From NCBI RefSeq assembly GCF_016756775.1, contig NZ_JAERMU010000003.1, positions 124,001-188,000 on the forward strand: a stretch of 64,000 bases of DNA, in the 5' to 3' direction. Origin of the DNA: Dryocola clanedunensis subsp. sulfonylureivorans (GTDB lineage Bacteria; Pseudomonadota; Gammaproteobacteria; Enterobacterales; Enterobacteriaceae). The notes below the pieces were generated by a model, which was not told where the DNA came from, did not search any database, and saw only the letters and a program-made list of their open reading frames with translations. Position numbers and translations under genes: made by a program. This document shows positions 54,992 through 64,000 of this stretch, piece after piece (position 1 is the stretch's first letter; each line of letters opens with the position of its first letter).

Positions 54992-56317
54992 ATGAAAAAA
55001 ATCCTCAACACTTTTTTGCCTCTGTACACCACCACGTTGCTAATGCTGCTCGGTTCCGGGCTGCTCACCACCTATATCTCACTGCGCCTTGCCGGTGAAC
55101 AGGTTAGCGGTACGCTGATCGGTGCAATAACGGCGGCGAATTATTTAGGCCTGGTGATTGGCGGAAAAGTCGGCCATAACCTTATTGCACGCGTTGGCCA
55201 TATCCGCGCCTATGTCGCGTGCGCCGGCATCATTACCGCATCCGTAGTCGGTCACGGGCTGAGCAGCGCGATTCCTCTGTGGATATTTCTGCGCTTAATC
55301 ATCGGGCTGTGCATGATGTGCCAGTATATGGTGCTGGAAAGCTGGCTCAACGACCGGGCGGAATCATCCCAGCGCGGTACGATCTTTGGTTTCTATATGG
55401 TGGCGACCTATCTTGGTTTATGTGGCGGGCAGGTGATACTCGTCCTGACAGCCGGGCTTGACGTGTCGATGCTGCTTATCGTTGCCCTCTGTTTTTCCCT
55501 TTGTCTGGTACCGATTGCGCTGACAACGCGTACAACGGCGCAGCCCATGTCACCGGCTCCCATGGGGTTAGGGTACTTCATGACGGCGATACCGAAGCTG
55601 CTGGCGGTCGTGCTGGTGATGGGGATGGCCGTCGGGGCGTTTTACGGTCTTGCCCCTGTCTATGCCAGCTCGCAAGGGCTAACAACAAGCCAGACCGGGA
55701 TATATATGGGGATTTCGATTTTTGCCGGGATGGTTTCTCAGTTCCCATTAAGCTGGCTGTCCGACCGCTACGATCGTCAGCGACTCCTGTTCTTTACTGC
55801 GCTCCTGCTGGCTCTGACCTCGCTTCCGCTGTCACTTTTGCCCCATCTTGCTTTTAACTGGATCCTGGTGATGACCTTCATCGCCAGCATGGCGCTGTTC
55901 TCGCTGTATCCGTTAGGCGTTGCAATCGCTAATGATGTGGTTGCGCCAGAGCGTAGGGTGTCGCTCACCGCCAGCTTGCTAATGGCATTTGGGGTAGGGG
56001 CCAGCATCGGGCCGCTTGCTACCGGGGCGGCGATGCAGCCATTCGGGGGCAATGTGCTCTACCTTTTCTTCAGCCTCTGCGGATCGCTCATCGCGCTGAT
56101 CGTCTGGATCAGAAAAAGACAGCCGGAGATTGTTGTCGACGCCCCCTTGCCGCATGTGGTCATGCCGGACAGCCTCGCTACGTCTCCTCTTGCCGCCGCC
56201 CTGAATCCCACGCTGGATGAAGAAGCGATTCAGGAAATGATGGTCGATACGCCTGATTTAAATGACAATGCTGAATCAGAAGTTAACGAGCAGCAGGCTG
56301 AGACAAACGGGAGATAG
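54992..56317 (+). CDS. MFS transporter, YcaD-like
   Basis: A 441-residue, 12-helix MFS protein with a long acidic, hydrophilic C-terminal tail (about residues 390-441, rich in Asp/Glu/Asn). The layout (TYISLRLAGEQVSGTLIGA, RLIIGLCMMCQYMVLESWLN) is that of YcaD-type transporters of unknown substrate. AGGGAAACGA precedes the ATG. A NUDIX gene starts 2 bases after its stop. Confidence 0.88.
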   Translation: MKKILNTFLPLYTTTLLMLLGSGLLTTYISLRLAGEQVSGTLIGAITAANYLGLVIGGKVGHNLIARVGHIRAYVACAGIITASVVGHGLSSAIPLWIFLRLIIGLCMMCQYMVLESWLNDRAESSQRGTIFGFYMVATYLGLCGGQVILVLTAGLDVSMLLIVALCFSLCLVPIALTTRTTAQPMSPAPMGLGYFMTAIPKLLAVVLVMGMAVGAFYGLAPVYASSQGLTTSQTGIYMGISIFAGMVSQFPLSWLSDRYDRQRLLFFTALLLALTSLPLSLLPHLAFNWILVMTFIASMALFSLYPLGVAIANDVVAPERRVSLTASLLMAFGVGASIGPLATGAAMQPFGGNVLYLFFSLCGSLIALIVWIRKRQPEIVVDAPLPHVVMPDSLATSPLAAALNPTLDEEAIQEMMVDTPDLNDNAESEVNEQQAETNGR

Positions 56318-56319
56318 CA

Positions 56320-56778
56320 ATGAGGACGCGGCCATCCGCAAGATTATTGATAGTCGATAATGCAGGACGCTTACTGTTATTTAGATACACGCACAGTGCA
56401 GATGCGCTGACAGGCAGGTCATATTGGGCAACGCCGGGTGGCGGCGTTGAAAAAGACGAGTCATACGAGCAGGCCGCCATCCGAGAGTTACAGGAAGAAA
56501 CCGGCATCGTGCGTGAAGACGTCGGCGTCTCTGTCGCAGTAAGAAAGTTTGTGATGAAGCTGCCTGATGGCGAAACCGTTAAGGCACAGGAAAGATACTA
56601 CGTCGTTCGGGTGGACGATAACGAGCTCAGCAGAGAGAGCTGGAGCTGCAGTGAAAAACAAATCATCAGCGAGTGTCGCTGGTGGAGCGCTGAAGAGCTG
56701 AGTGTCACGGATGATGTCGTTTTTCCTGCGAATATTGTCGACATGCTGGCGAACGTGATTGGGCAGGGCGTCGAATAA
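56320..56778 (+). CDS. NUDIX hydrolase
   Basis: A 152-residue NUDIX protein. The box is complete (GGVEKDESYEQAAI then RELQEETGI, about residues 45-67), matching Gx5Ex7REUXEEXGU. It hydrolyses a nucleoside diphosphate linked to an unknown group. It is transcribed with the MFS gene. Confidence 0.88.
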   Translation: MRTRPSARLLIVDNAGRLLLFRYTHSADALTGRSYWATPGGGVEKDESYEQAAIRELQEETGIVREDVGVSVAVRKFVMKLPDGETVKAQERYYVVRVDDNELSRESWSCSEKQIISECRWWSAEELSVTDDVVFPANIVDMLANVIGQGVE

Positions 56779-56883
56779 CGTCGGAAATAACAGGCAACAG
56801 CATTCAATTTAGCTCGGCAAACAGCTAAACTCAGACATATTGATTTTACTGATTAATCAAATTTAATGATTAATAGGGCGTAT

Positions 56884-57777
56884 ATGGATCTTCGTCACCT
56901 GAAATATTTTTTGGCCGTTGCCGAAGAACGGCATTTTGGCCGGGCGGCAGAACGACTCAACATTGTTCAACCCGCGTTGAGCATGCAGATTAAAGCCCTT
57001 GAGGCTGAGCTGGGTGGGCCCCTGCTGATACGTACCAGTCGCCGTGTCGAGCTAACCGAAGCCGGGAAGCTTTTGCAGGCGGAAGCCTCGCGCACGCTGG
57101 AGCAGGTCGAGCACACCCGCCTTGCCGTTGAACGATCTCTTCGCGGTGAAACAGGGAGGGTGCGGATAGGGTTTGCCGGCAATGCTGTCTTCAGCGGGAG
57201 GCTGATGCAGGATGTCCGATCCTTTCACCATGCCTTCCCGGATGCCGAATTAATTTGTCAGGAACTGGCTCCGCAGCTTCAACATGAAGCTATCCAGAAC
57301 GGAACGCTGGATGTGGGTTATATGCCTGATTATTGTCCGGATCATAACTCGTCCCTGGCCTATGAAACCGTGGGGGAATGGGGAAGGGTTGTTGTGATGT
57401 CCAGCGAACATCCTCTCGCGGATTACGAAAGTCTGACGGTCGAGATGCTGGCGAATGAACCTTTGATTATGTATTCCATCAACGATGCAGATTCACAGCT
57501 GGACACGCAGCTGCGGGAGCTGCTTGGCGATTCGTTAAATATCGCCTTGCGCATCTCCAGCTCTCTGAGTGTCCTGGCGATGGCCGGTGCCGGGTTAGGG
57601 ATTGCGCTGGTTCCCGCACCGTTAGCGCAGGTAACGATCCCGGGTGTAGTGTATCGGGTTCTTAATTCAAAGGCGTTAGCGGCGAACCTGATGATGGTCA
57701 GTCGAAGAAACGAACCCAGCGCCGCCGTGCTTGCCTACCTCCACCACACACGCCAACATGGCTTATTTACAATCTGA
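56884..57777 (+). CDS. LysR-family transcriptional regulator
   Basis: A 297-residue LysR regulator with the benzoate/catechol-type beginning MDLRHLKYFLAVAEERHFGR. The helix-turn-helix (AAERLNIVQPALSMQIKALE) is followed by the effector domain. ATG 56884 (AGGG upstream) is preferred to ATG 56866, which adds six residues. Its targets are not clear: the alpha/beta hydrolase is convergent and the NUDIX gene lies upstream on the same strand. Confidence 0.9.
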   Translation: MDLRHLKYFLAVAEERHFGRAAERLNIVQPALSMQIKALEAELGGPLLIRTSRRVELTEAGKLLQAEASRTLEQVEHTRLAVERSLRGETGRVRIGFAGNAVFSGRLMQDVRSFHHAFPDAELICQELAPQLQHEAIQNGTLDVGYMPDYCPDHNSSLAYETVGEWGRVVVMSSEHPLADYESLTVEMLANEPLIMYSINDADSQLDTQLRELLGDSLNIALRISSSLSVLAMAGAGLGIALVPAPLAQVTIPGVVYRVLNSKALAANLMMVSRRNEPSAAVLAYLHHTRQHGLFTI

Positions 57778-57798
57778 ATAACTTATTGTTTTAATTAA

Positions 57799-58602
57799 TT
57801 ATTTTTTCAGAGAAACCAGAATCTCATGCAGTTCCCTGGCAAACAACGCCGGGTCCGTGGCATAGCTAAGATGATGGCCGCTAACCTCAATACACGGGCA
57901 GGGCAACTGTCGCGCCAGCTCACGGGCTGTCAGGGCATAAAACGCGTCGCCGCTTTCACGCCCCCTTGCGGTCACCATCGGCACAGCACCTTTACGCAGC
58001 GCCGCCAGGTCAGGGACAAAGCGATTAATGGTGTTGAATTCATAAGCAAGAAAACGCGCATACGCACTGCCCTGATCGCCCGGAGCCCCGCCGTTCAGGT
58101 CCAGCCCGACGAAGGATGTGTTGAACAGCTTCATCGCCTCGCCGCCGCCGTCTGCTTTATAGGTGTCATACACGCGATCGAAAAATTTGCGCCACGACGT
58201 GGATTCAGGCTCGGGCAAGAAGTCAGTGATCGGCGGCTCGTGATCAACCAGCCCCCGAACGAGCTGCGGGTGATCCTGCGTCAGCTTAAGCGCAATGTTC
58301 GCACCGGCACTGTTGCCGAACACGAACGCTTTTTCGGTGCCGAAAGCACGAATAACGGCGGCTGCATCACGGCCTTGTTGCGCCATATCCATTTCAGCCT
58401 GAGTATCGCCAGTACTGCGGAAGTTAGCCCGGCGGTCATACCGTACCACTGTATAGCGGTCTGAAAGCTGTGCGGACAGGGCGGCGAAACGGCGGCTGTC
58501 ACCATTTCCCCCGGCAACCAGCAGCAGAAGCGGGCCCTGGCCTTCGACGTCATAAGCGAGCTCAGCACCTTCGTTGTGAACCGTTGCAGAATAATGTTGC
58601 AT
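57799..58602 (-). CDS. Alpha/beta hydrolase
   Basis: A 267-residue alpha/beta hydrolase. Nucleophile elbow GNSAGAN (about residue 97), oxyanion turn VAGGNGDSRRF and a final catalytic His candidate (VSGHHLSYATDP). No signal peptide. Its substrate is unknown; esterases, haloperoxidase-like and C-C hydrolases share these features. It converges with the LysR gene. Confidence 0.85.
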   Translation of the reverse strand: MQHYSATVHNEGAELAYDVEGQGPLLLLVAGGNGDSRRFAALSAQLSDRYTVVRYDRRANFRSTGDTQAEMDMAQQGRDAAAVIRAFGTEKAFVFGNSAGANIALKLTQDHPQLVRGLVDHEPPITDFLPEPESTSWRKFFDRVYDTYKADGGGEAMKLFNTSFVGLDLNGGAPGDQGSAYARFLAYEFNTINRFVPDLAALRKGAVPMVTARGRESGDAFYALTARELARQLPCPCIEVSGHHLSYATDPALFARELHEILVSLKK

Positions 58603-58750
58603 GAATGTTTCTCCAGAAGAAAATGGCGTTCAGTGTCACCTTGCTCAGCGCCAGAGACAAATAGATAAATTTTACCTATTAATCAATTTTAGTGATTATC
58701 GGAGGATTGGGGGGATGACAGAGAAGGGGATGAGAACGGCTCCTGGATAT

Positions 58751-58782
58751 AACAGATAATCCCACAGCCGGGATTATCTGTT
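58751..58782 (-). terminator. Perfect 13-bp hairpin after the second DUF417 gene
   Basis: AACAGATAATCCC and GGGATTATCTGTT surround ACAGCC. It lies 68 bases after the DUF417 stop in the direction of transcription; only a short T-rich tail follows on the minus strand. Confidence 0.6.
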
Positions 58783-58849
58783 TGAGAATGCCAACATAAG
58801 ATGCGCAGAGATCTTCACCCAGCGCAAGTCATGCGAGGTCAGCACAGCT

Positions 58850-59356
58850 TCATTGGCTAACAGGTGAGGAATTGCGAGCCTCAATTACCCGTCCAGCATC
58901 TTGCTTGAGTAAGTAGAAGGAGACGGTGAGTAATACAAGATCTTTTAACAAAAACGACGATACGATAGTCATAGCCGGGAAGCCTCCGGCCTCCTGGTCC
59001 CATGCGCCCGGGACGAAGGGAAGGATGGTGAAAGTGCCTACAAAGGTGGCACATGCGATAAGTGCACCAAGAAAACCTATTTTTTTATTCCAGAATCCTA
59101 AAAACAGGAGCGTGGCGCAGGTCCATTCTGTCGTTCCCAGAAAAATCCCGGTCCCCTTTATACCTAAGACTGGAATTGTCCAGAATATGAGAGGGCCACT
59201 TTTGATAAGGGGGATCAAACCTCTTATTTCAGCTTCAAACCATTTGTCGTAACCAAACCAGACAAATATGACAATCATTGCGGTACGGAGCAGGTGGTAA
59301 TCGAGATCGCGCTTCAGAAAACCAAGGCGGGCAAATATATTTATAAGAAAATCCAT
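58850..59356 (-). CDS. DUF417/YkgB family inner-membrane protein, second copy
   Basis: A 168-residue protein with four membrane helices and typical DUF417 features (FVWFGYDKWFEAEIRGLIPL, ILPFVPGAWDQEAGGFP, LKDLVLLTVSFYLLKQD). It is closer to classical YkgB/RclC than the copy at 47998, which is shorter. It stands alone with its own promoter region upstream. Confidence 0.85.
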   Translation of the reverse strand: MDFLINIFARLGFLKRDLDYHLLRTAMIVIFVWFGYDKWFEAEIRGLIPLIKSGPLIFWTIPVLGIKGTGIFLGTTEWTCATLLFLGFWNKKIGFLGALIACATFVGTFTILPFVPGAWDQEAGGFPAMTIVSSFLLKDLVLLTVSFYLLKQDAGRVIEARNSSPVSQ

Positions 59357-60166
59357 ATTTTTCTCCAGTTATATTGGTGGGCAGTCACGTTATTAGCCTA
59401 CGTCAAGACTGTTAAATATATCAACCAGTTAATTTTGTGCTTACTCTGATCACAGACAATACAATACGAAAACCAACGGTATACATCATTATTGTAAATA
59501 GAGCGCTATCATCAACCAAATAAACCACATACAATATATAGCGTTTTCAGCAATCATCAACCACAAGATAATGATGTATGGATGAATGACATCATTAATT
59601 AATGCAATTCAGTGACCAATGAAAACGGTGCTGTTCGAGGATGTTTTATTTTCCCAGTTTGTGAATTTAACAAATTAAAATGGAATAATTGTACTTTGCT
59701 GCTATAGATATTTCATCTAACAAACATTCTCTTTGACAGCCTATTTTTATACAGTATTTATAGCAAGCGCTACAACATGCCTGTGTTGGACTGTGCCCCG
59801 ATAAGCCTGTGAGGCTGGTCATTGAATTTAACGGATGAAAATAATTTAGGAATAATCTTGTTTTTGATATTTGAGTTTGTAAAAACTTTAACGTATGTTA
59901 AATGCATTGCGGCAAGAGAAGGGGCCTAAGCACTCTGCTTTATTCAATTTTATTATTTTGCACAGCCATCCATGAACCGTTTATTTATGTCATTCAAGAC
60001 GTTGCGAAAACATGATCCATATCACACTTAATTAAAAAACACGTTGCTTCTTTAATATCTATTTTTATCGCCGCGAATGAGCTAGTTAGTTCTCAGGCTA
60101 ATTGTTTACGGCGTTAATACATGCATTAGCTTATTAATTTGTAAAGTGTCCGGAAAGAGTAAAGCT
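59357..60166. other. 810-base AT-rich intergenic region upstream of the autotransporter
   Basis: No open frame with recognisable coding features. Such long AT-rich leaders before autotransporter genes are frequent and often bound by H-NS. An imperfect FNR/CRP-like sequence (ATGATCCATATCAC, about 60011-60024) is the only motif noted, and it is weak. Confidence 0.4.
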
Positions 60167-62986
60167 ATGAAAATGAAAACAATCACTCTTAATATATTAT
60201 TTATTGTCAGCGGTGCCTCAATGTCGGCGCAGGCGGCAGATGGATGCGAAAAACAGACAGGCAGTAACGACTGGATCTGCTCGGGAACACCTGAAGCTGG
60301 AGGGGTGCAAGTCAGCATCGGCGATACATCAGGTAGTGTGACGTTTGATAAATCTTTTGAATACTCATTCCTGGGCAATGCAGGCGAGATTGAGGCTACG
60401 GGGACAGGTAATGTCACTCTCATTCAGGAAAAAGGTTCAGTCATAACTTCAGAGCGAACTAATGCCTTATTCTACTATGGCGGTGCGGATTCGTCCGGAA
60501 ATCTCAATGCGGAATTTAACGGAGTGGTTAATGCTGGCGTCGGGCATACTTATGGATATGGCCTTCGTGTGGATAATTATGGCCGGGGCGCTGTTAATAT
60601 TATTAACAACGGTGAAATTAGTGCCGGCAACATTGGTATTCAGGTTAAACAGGTTAGTAATGAATCTGATGGGATTGGTATAACAAATAATGGTTCATTG
60701 AAAGGAGCCTACGGTATTATTGCAACCACCCAGGATTCTGATGCCAGTTTACACAGTAGCGATATAACAATAAATAACACCGGAGATATTAGCGCAAGCG
60801 GTTCAAGCATCTACTCTATTAAGCTCCCTGATGGAACCTCCTATGCGTTAAGTGAGTCCGGGGGGATCTTATCCATCGCGGGCAGCGGTGCTGTGAATAT
60901 CAGTAACAGTGGCACTATCACCGCCGATGACTATGGCATAATCACTGCCGGCGGAGGTAATACCCTCGTATCAAATACCGGTAGCATTATTTCAGACGGG
61001 GCGGGTATTGCCGTTGTCGGTATTGATACAGTTGATTCTACGGTAAGTAATTTTGATATCCAGACAAGTGGTAACGTTGAATCGCGAACAGGCACCGGTA
61101 TTATTGTTGCCACGCAGGGAACGGCTAACGTTGACGTTCAGGGGGCGGTATCCGGTGGAAATGGTACGGCAGTAGATGTTCGCAACGCCCAAAATGGTGC
61201 CACGTTACGGCTCTCAGAAAACTGGCAGTTAACTGGCCAGGCCCTGGCTTCCACCACAGGAACTAACGATACGCTTGAACTGACCGGCGCAAAGGCTTCC
61301 ACGCTCGATCTGACACGTATAGGGACTGATCTGATTGGCTTTGATGACCTTGTGAAGTCAGGTGATTCAATGTGGACACTGCAGGGGAAGCAGAGTGCAG
61401 GGGAATTTAATCGTGTCACGCTGCAGCAGGGCGGACTGAATCTCGATAATGCAACGCTGCTTACAACGGGTCCCGTGACGATTGAAACTCCGGCAGTCCT
61501 CTCGGTTAACGGCACTTCTCGTTTATCTGCTTCAACAGTGAACAACAGTGGCACCCTTAACCTTGCCAATAATATTGCGGGCGACGCACTCTATATCGAC
61601 GGCGATTATATCGGGAATGGGGGCACAATCGCTCTTGATACAGAACTGAATGGTGATGAATCAGCAACCGATCGCATTGCTATCAGTGGATCGACAAGCG
61701 GTTCAACGGCCGTTCGCGTGAAAAATGCCGGAGGAAGCGGTGCGCAGACGCTAAATGGTATTGAATTGATTTCTGTAGGAGCAGCTTCGGACGGCGAGTT
61801 TACCCAGGATGGCCGAATTGTAGCAGGTGCTTATGACTACAAGCTGGTTCGTGGCAGCGGTGAGAATACTGCAAACTGGTACCTTTCCAGCACTGATACC
61901 ACCCCAGAACCGACCCCAACTCCGGATCCTGAACCAGAACCAGATCCCACTCCGGATCCACAACCAGATCCCACACCGGACCCAAAACCAGATCCCACTC
62001 CAGCCCCCGCAGAGAATAATATACGTCCAGAAGCGGCAGCGTACGGCGCGAATATCGCAGCAGCAAATACGCTGTTTTCTACCTCGCTGCATGACCGGAT
62101 GGGTGAAACTCATTATGTAGATGCTCTTGGGCAGGATCAGGTAACGAGTCTCTGGATGCGTAATGCGGGTGGACATAACCGTGCTACAGACAGTAGCGGT
62201 CAGAATAAAACGCAGTCGAATCGTTACGTTATTCAGATTGGTGGCGATCTGGCCTCTCTGAGCACAGACGGGGCTAATCGGTTTCACCTGGGAGTCATGG
62301 GTGGATATGCCAATCAACACGGCAATACCCGTAATCAACATACAGGATACAGTGCCGATAGCAGCATCGATGGCTACAGCGCCGGCTTTTATGCCACCTG
62401 GTTTCAGGATAATGTTGAGAAAACAGGTGCCTATGTTGACAGCTGGATACTGTACAACTGGTTTGATAACAGCGTCAGTGGGCAGGACAACCTGACCGAG
62501 AATTATCAATCCAAAGGCATCACTTCTTCGGTTGAGACGGGTTATACCCTGAAACTGACACAGTTAAGCGCACGCAGTAGCTGGTATATTCAGCCTCAGG
62601 CACAGCTCACATACATGGGGGTCAGGGCAGATGACCACCGCGAAAGCAACGGGACGAAAGTGATTTCCGAGGGGGATGGCAATATTCAGAGCCGCCTTGG
62701 CGTACGTACTTTTCTGAAAGGGCATCATGCTCTCGATGACGGAAAAGGGCGCACCTTTGAGCCTTTCGTTGAAGCGAACTGGCTGCACAACACCCGCAAC
62801 TTTGGCGCATCGCTGGATGAGGTGCGAATCGATCGGTCCGGGACGCGTAACATTGGTGAACTCAAAACCGGAGTGGAAGCCAGGGTCAATAATACGGTTA
62901 ATATGTGGGCCAGTATCAGCCAGCAGATGGGAGATAAAGGATACAGCGATACGCTTGGTGTCCTGGGTGTGAAAGCTAACTTCTGA
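60167..62986 (+). CDS. Autotransporter adhesin (type V secretion)
   Basis: A 939-residue protein from ATG 60167 (GGAAAGAG upstream; GTG 60146 also in frame). Signal peptide ends at AQA near residue 24. The passenger (about 25-590) is made of repeated beta-helix rungs with NNGEI/NTGDIS/NSGTIT-type turns. A Pro/Asp/Thr-rich linker (about 580-620, imperfect PDPxPDPTPDP units) leads to the autotransporter beta-barrel (about 640-939) that ends with the expected aromatic residue (LGVKANF). It is likely to be surface-displayed and involved in adhesion or aggregation; no protease motif was seen. Confidence 0.92.
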   Translation: MKMKTITLNILFIVSGASMSAQAADGCEKQTGSNDWICSGTPEAGGVQVSIGDTSGSVTFDKSFEYSFLGNAGEIEATGTGNVTLIQEKGSVITSERTNALFYYGGADSSGNLNAEFNGVVNAGVGHTYGYGLRVDNYGRGAVNIINNGEISAGNIGIQVKQVSNESDGIGITNNGSLKGAYGIIATTQDSDASLHSSDITINNTGDISASGSSIYSIKLPDGTSYALSESGGILSIAGSGAVNISNSGTITADDYGIITAGGGNTLVSNTGSIISDGAGIAVVGIDTVDSTVSNFDIQTSGNVESRTGTGIIVATQGTANVDVQGAVSGGNGTAVDVRNAQNGATLRLSENWQLTGQALASTTGTNDTLELTGAKASTLDLTRIGTDLIGFDDLVKSGDSMWTLQGKQSAGEFNRVTLQQGGLNLDNATLLTTGPVTIETPAVLSVNGTSRLSASTVNNSGTLNLANNIAGDALYIDGDYIGNGGTIALDTELNGDESATDRIAISGSTSGSTAVRVKNAGGSGAQTLNGIELISVGAASDGEFTQDGRIVAGAYDYKLVRGSGENTANWYLSSTDTTPEPTPTPDPEPEPDPTPDPQPDPTPDPKPDPTPAPAENNIRPEAAAYGANIAAANTLFSTSLHDRMGETHYVDALGQDQVTSLWMRNAGGHNRATDSSGQNKTQSNRYVIQIGGDLASLSTDGANRFHLGVMGGYANQHGNTRNQHTGYSADSSIDGYSAGFYATWFQDNVEKTGAYVDSWILYNWFDNSVSGQDNLTENYQSKGITSSVETGYTLKLTQLSARSSWYIQPQAQLTYMGVRADDHRESNGTKVISEGDGNIQSRLGVRTFLKGHHALDDGKGRTFEPFVEANWLHNTRNFGASLDEVRIDRSGTRNIGELKTGVEARVNNTVNMWASISQQMGDKGYSDTLGVLGVKANF

Positions 62987-63008
62987 TGTTCCTGTTTGCT
63001 TAACAATG

Positions 63009-63037
63009 CCGCAGGTTCAGACTTGCGGTTTTTTTTT
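63009..63037 (+). terminator. Intrinsic terminator after the autotransporter gene
   Basis: CCGCAGG/CTTGCGG (one G:U pair) with a 6-base loop followed by nine T. Confidence 0.85.
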
Positions 63038-63054
63038 GCATGTTTCTGACGCCG

Positions 63055-63219
63055 TTACTTACCGTTACCGGCGGGAAAACTCAAGGGGACACAAAGCGCT
63101 CCCTTGAGAATAGTTATTTTTTGACGGGGTAATTGGCGGTCAGCGATTTTCACCATCATTGAACAACATTCATCCTGCAAATGTTTGACGTGATTTTCCA
63201 GAACATCATGCTGAGCCAT
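63055..63219 (-). CDS. Possible small hypothetical protein
   Basis: A 54-codon frame from ATG 63219 with an excellent ribosome-binding site (AAGGA, five bases before). The protein is hydrophilic with two adjacent Cys (MAQHDVLENHVKHLQDECCS) and unrelated to anything I know. The longer frame starting at 63288 would run antisense through the arsH-like remnant. It is called mainly on its start signals. Confidence 0.35.
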   Translation of the reverse strand: MAQHDVLENHVKHLQDECCSMMVKIADRQLPRQKITILKGALCVPLSFPAGNGK

Positions 63220-63238
63220 TGCAGTCCTTATTTCTTGA

Positions 63239-63391
63239 CAGTCGTCTGTACCGAAAGCGTGGCAGGAATTTGATGACGAAGGGCGCATGAAACCCTCAGA
63301 CTGGTATGACAGGATGTTTCTTCCGAAATCATTCCAGTTATTGTTGCAGAGATCGCCTGATCGACCATCAATCTGGACAAAGGATTGCTGA
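63239..63391 (+). pseudogene. Remnant of an ArsH-like NADPH-FMN reductase gene
   Basis: A 50-codon open stretch beginning directly after TGA at 63236-63238 reads QSSVPKAWQEFDDEG then RMKPSDWYDRM. This matches the C-terminal part of ArsH (QSSVAKAF...EFDEAGRMKPS.YYDR from memory). The following residues no longer match, and the N-terminal two thirds are missing, so only a fragment survives. Confidence 0.55.
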
Positions 63392-63572
63392 ATTCTACCT
63401 TATCTTACTTTGGTGCGCATAATGTATATTATGTTAAATCGCATACAGTGATAACTAAGTTCATAAGACTCTCCCACTAGCTGATAAATCAATACAGTTC
63501 AAACGGCCGAAGCGACACCGATACGTTCAGCTTGATCGTGGGTTCAAACCCAACAGTGCCACCAAATAAAAC

Positions 63573-63603
63573 AAGGGCTTAGATAAAAAGTATCTAAGCC
63601 CTT
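63573..63603. terminator. Perfect 13-bp bidirectional hairpin
   Basis: AAGGGCTTAGATA and TATCTAAGCCCTT with loop AAAAG. A-run before and T after suit termination in both directions; it lies about 100 bases beyond the stop of the minus-strand autotransporter. Confidence 0.65.
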
Positions 63604-63703
63604 TCTGATTCATCTACACTACGGACACTTTTCTTACAGCGGACAACAACTCTCCATACTTTTGAGTTGCCTTCCCTACCCACGAGGTAAGGAAGGAACC
63701 GGC

Positions 63704-64000
63704 TCAGAAGTTATAATTTAAACCGGCTTGTACGCTGACGCTGTTGTCGACATCACCCATTCCGGCATAAATGCCACTGGTGAAATGCAGATTTTTTGTA
63801 ATGGCCGCATTTATCCCTGCTCCAACAATCCCCATTTTCTGGTTATGGCCAGAATTTTCCCGGTAATCTGCTGCCTGAATAGCTGAGTTATCGCTAAATT
63901 CGGTAATGTATCGCGCATCAATCCACGGCATGAGATCCAGTTTAGCGGTCTTGATATTACCGGTAATTCGTAAGCCCCCTCCAGTGTGCCAAGAAGAAAC
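63704..64000 (-). CDS. Autotransporter beta-barrel C-terminus, 5' part outside the window
   Basis: The frame is open at the right edge (VSSWHTGGGLRITGNIKTAK) and ends at 63704, so 98 codons are visible. The content is typical of the last strands of an autotransporter barrel: KLDLMPWIDARYITEFSDNS, VGAGINAAITKNLHF, and the terminal QAGLNYNF with final Phe. It is convergent with the autotransporter at 60167 but differs from it in sequence. The passenger part lies beyond the window. Confidence 0.85.
   Translation of the reverse strand, partial: VSSWHTGGGLRITGNIKTAKLDLMPWIDARYITEFSDNSAIQAADYRENSGHNQKMGIVGAGINAAITKNLHFTSGIYAGMGDVDNSVSVQAGLNYNF

Noticed and set aside
60011..60024. FNR/CRP-like site ATGATCCATATCAC upstream of the autotransporter
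   Set aside because: Only a partial match on both halves; too weak to annotate.
63487..63564. tRNA or tmRNA 3' end (GGGTTCAAACCC ... GCCACCA) as a possible attachment site
   Set aside because: No matching 5' acceptor strand or anticodon arm is found upstream and the T-stem does not pair fully. Without a downstream integrase or a second copy it cannot be supported.

Overview
The window looks like a chromosomal segment of an Enterobacteriaceae bacterium close to Enterobacter, Lelliottia or Leclercia. The evidence is the set of recognisable enteric genes: yqjI, ytcA-mdtNOP, cigR, yeiL/rihB/nupX and a chaperone-usher fimbrial operon. They sit in the mid-50s percent G+C background usual for this group, with AT-rich accessory patches near 7, 12.5-13.4, 36.3-38.9 and 59.4-60.2 kb. 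The genus is an inference.

Layout. 1-6.6 kb: a minus-strand dipeptide/oligopeptide-type ABC operon (binding protein, two permeases, two ATPases) with an embedded amidohydrolase; the last ATPase runs off the left edge. 7-9.1 kb: an acyltransferase and an MFS exporter, the latter flanked by two 57-bp direct repeats. 9.2-11.3 kb: a zinc-independent MDR oxidoreductase divergent from a LysR regulator. 11.4-13.6 kb: the metal-responsive PadR regulator yqjI without its usual partner yqjH, then a small membrane protein, a fragment of a bacteriocin-type ABC exporter and a zinc-ribbon protein. 13.7-19.4 kb: three consecutive c-di-GMP enzymes (a fourth lies at 46.5 kb). 19.9-24.6 kb: ytcA-mdtN-mdtO-mdtP efflux operon. 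24.7-30.6 kb: MipA/OmpV protein, metallo-beta-lactamase-fold hydrolase, cigR and the yeiL / rihB-nupX ribonucleoside locus. 30.6-36.3 kb: a five-gene fimbrial operon, followed by two convergent IprA-like regulators, one carrying an in-frame TAA. 38.9-41.5 kb: VOC protein, ABC-F ATPase, GFA-family protein.

41.75-46.24 kb is the most striking part: a complete Tn3-family transposon with 38-bp inverted repeats and a GAGAT target duplication, inserted in an ASCH-domain gene. It carries resolvase, a res site, a tnpA that has lost most of its coding sequence by internal deletion, and a two-gene cargo. The cargo is a 691-residue GHSLGG lipase with a type VI secretion-like N-terminal domain and a 257-residue lipoprotein overlapping it, which together read as an effector/immunity pair under its own promoter and terminator. 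The sequence just inside the cargo-side end resembles the end of a ColE1/pMB1 replication origin.

46.5-59.4 kb: a diguanylate cyclase, a thiol/redox cluster resembling rclBC with added CcdA and thioredoxin-like proteins, a periplasmic molybdenum aldehyde oxidoreductase with a tri-haem cytochrome, an MFS-NUDIX pair, LysR, an alpha/beta hydrolase and a second DUF417 protein. 60.1-64 kb: a large autotransporter, an arsH-like remnant and the 3' end of a second, oppositely oriented autotransporter that leaves the window on the right. No rRNA, intact tRNA or CRISPR array was found.
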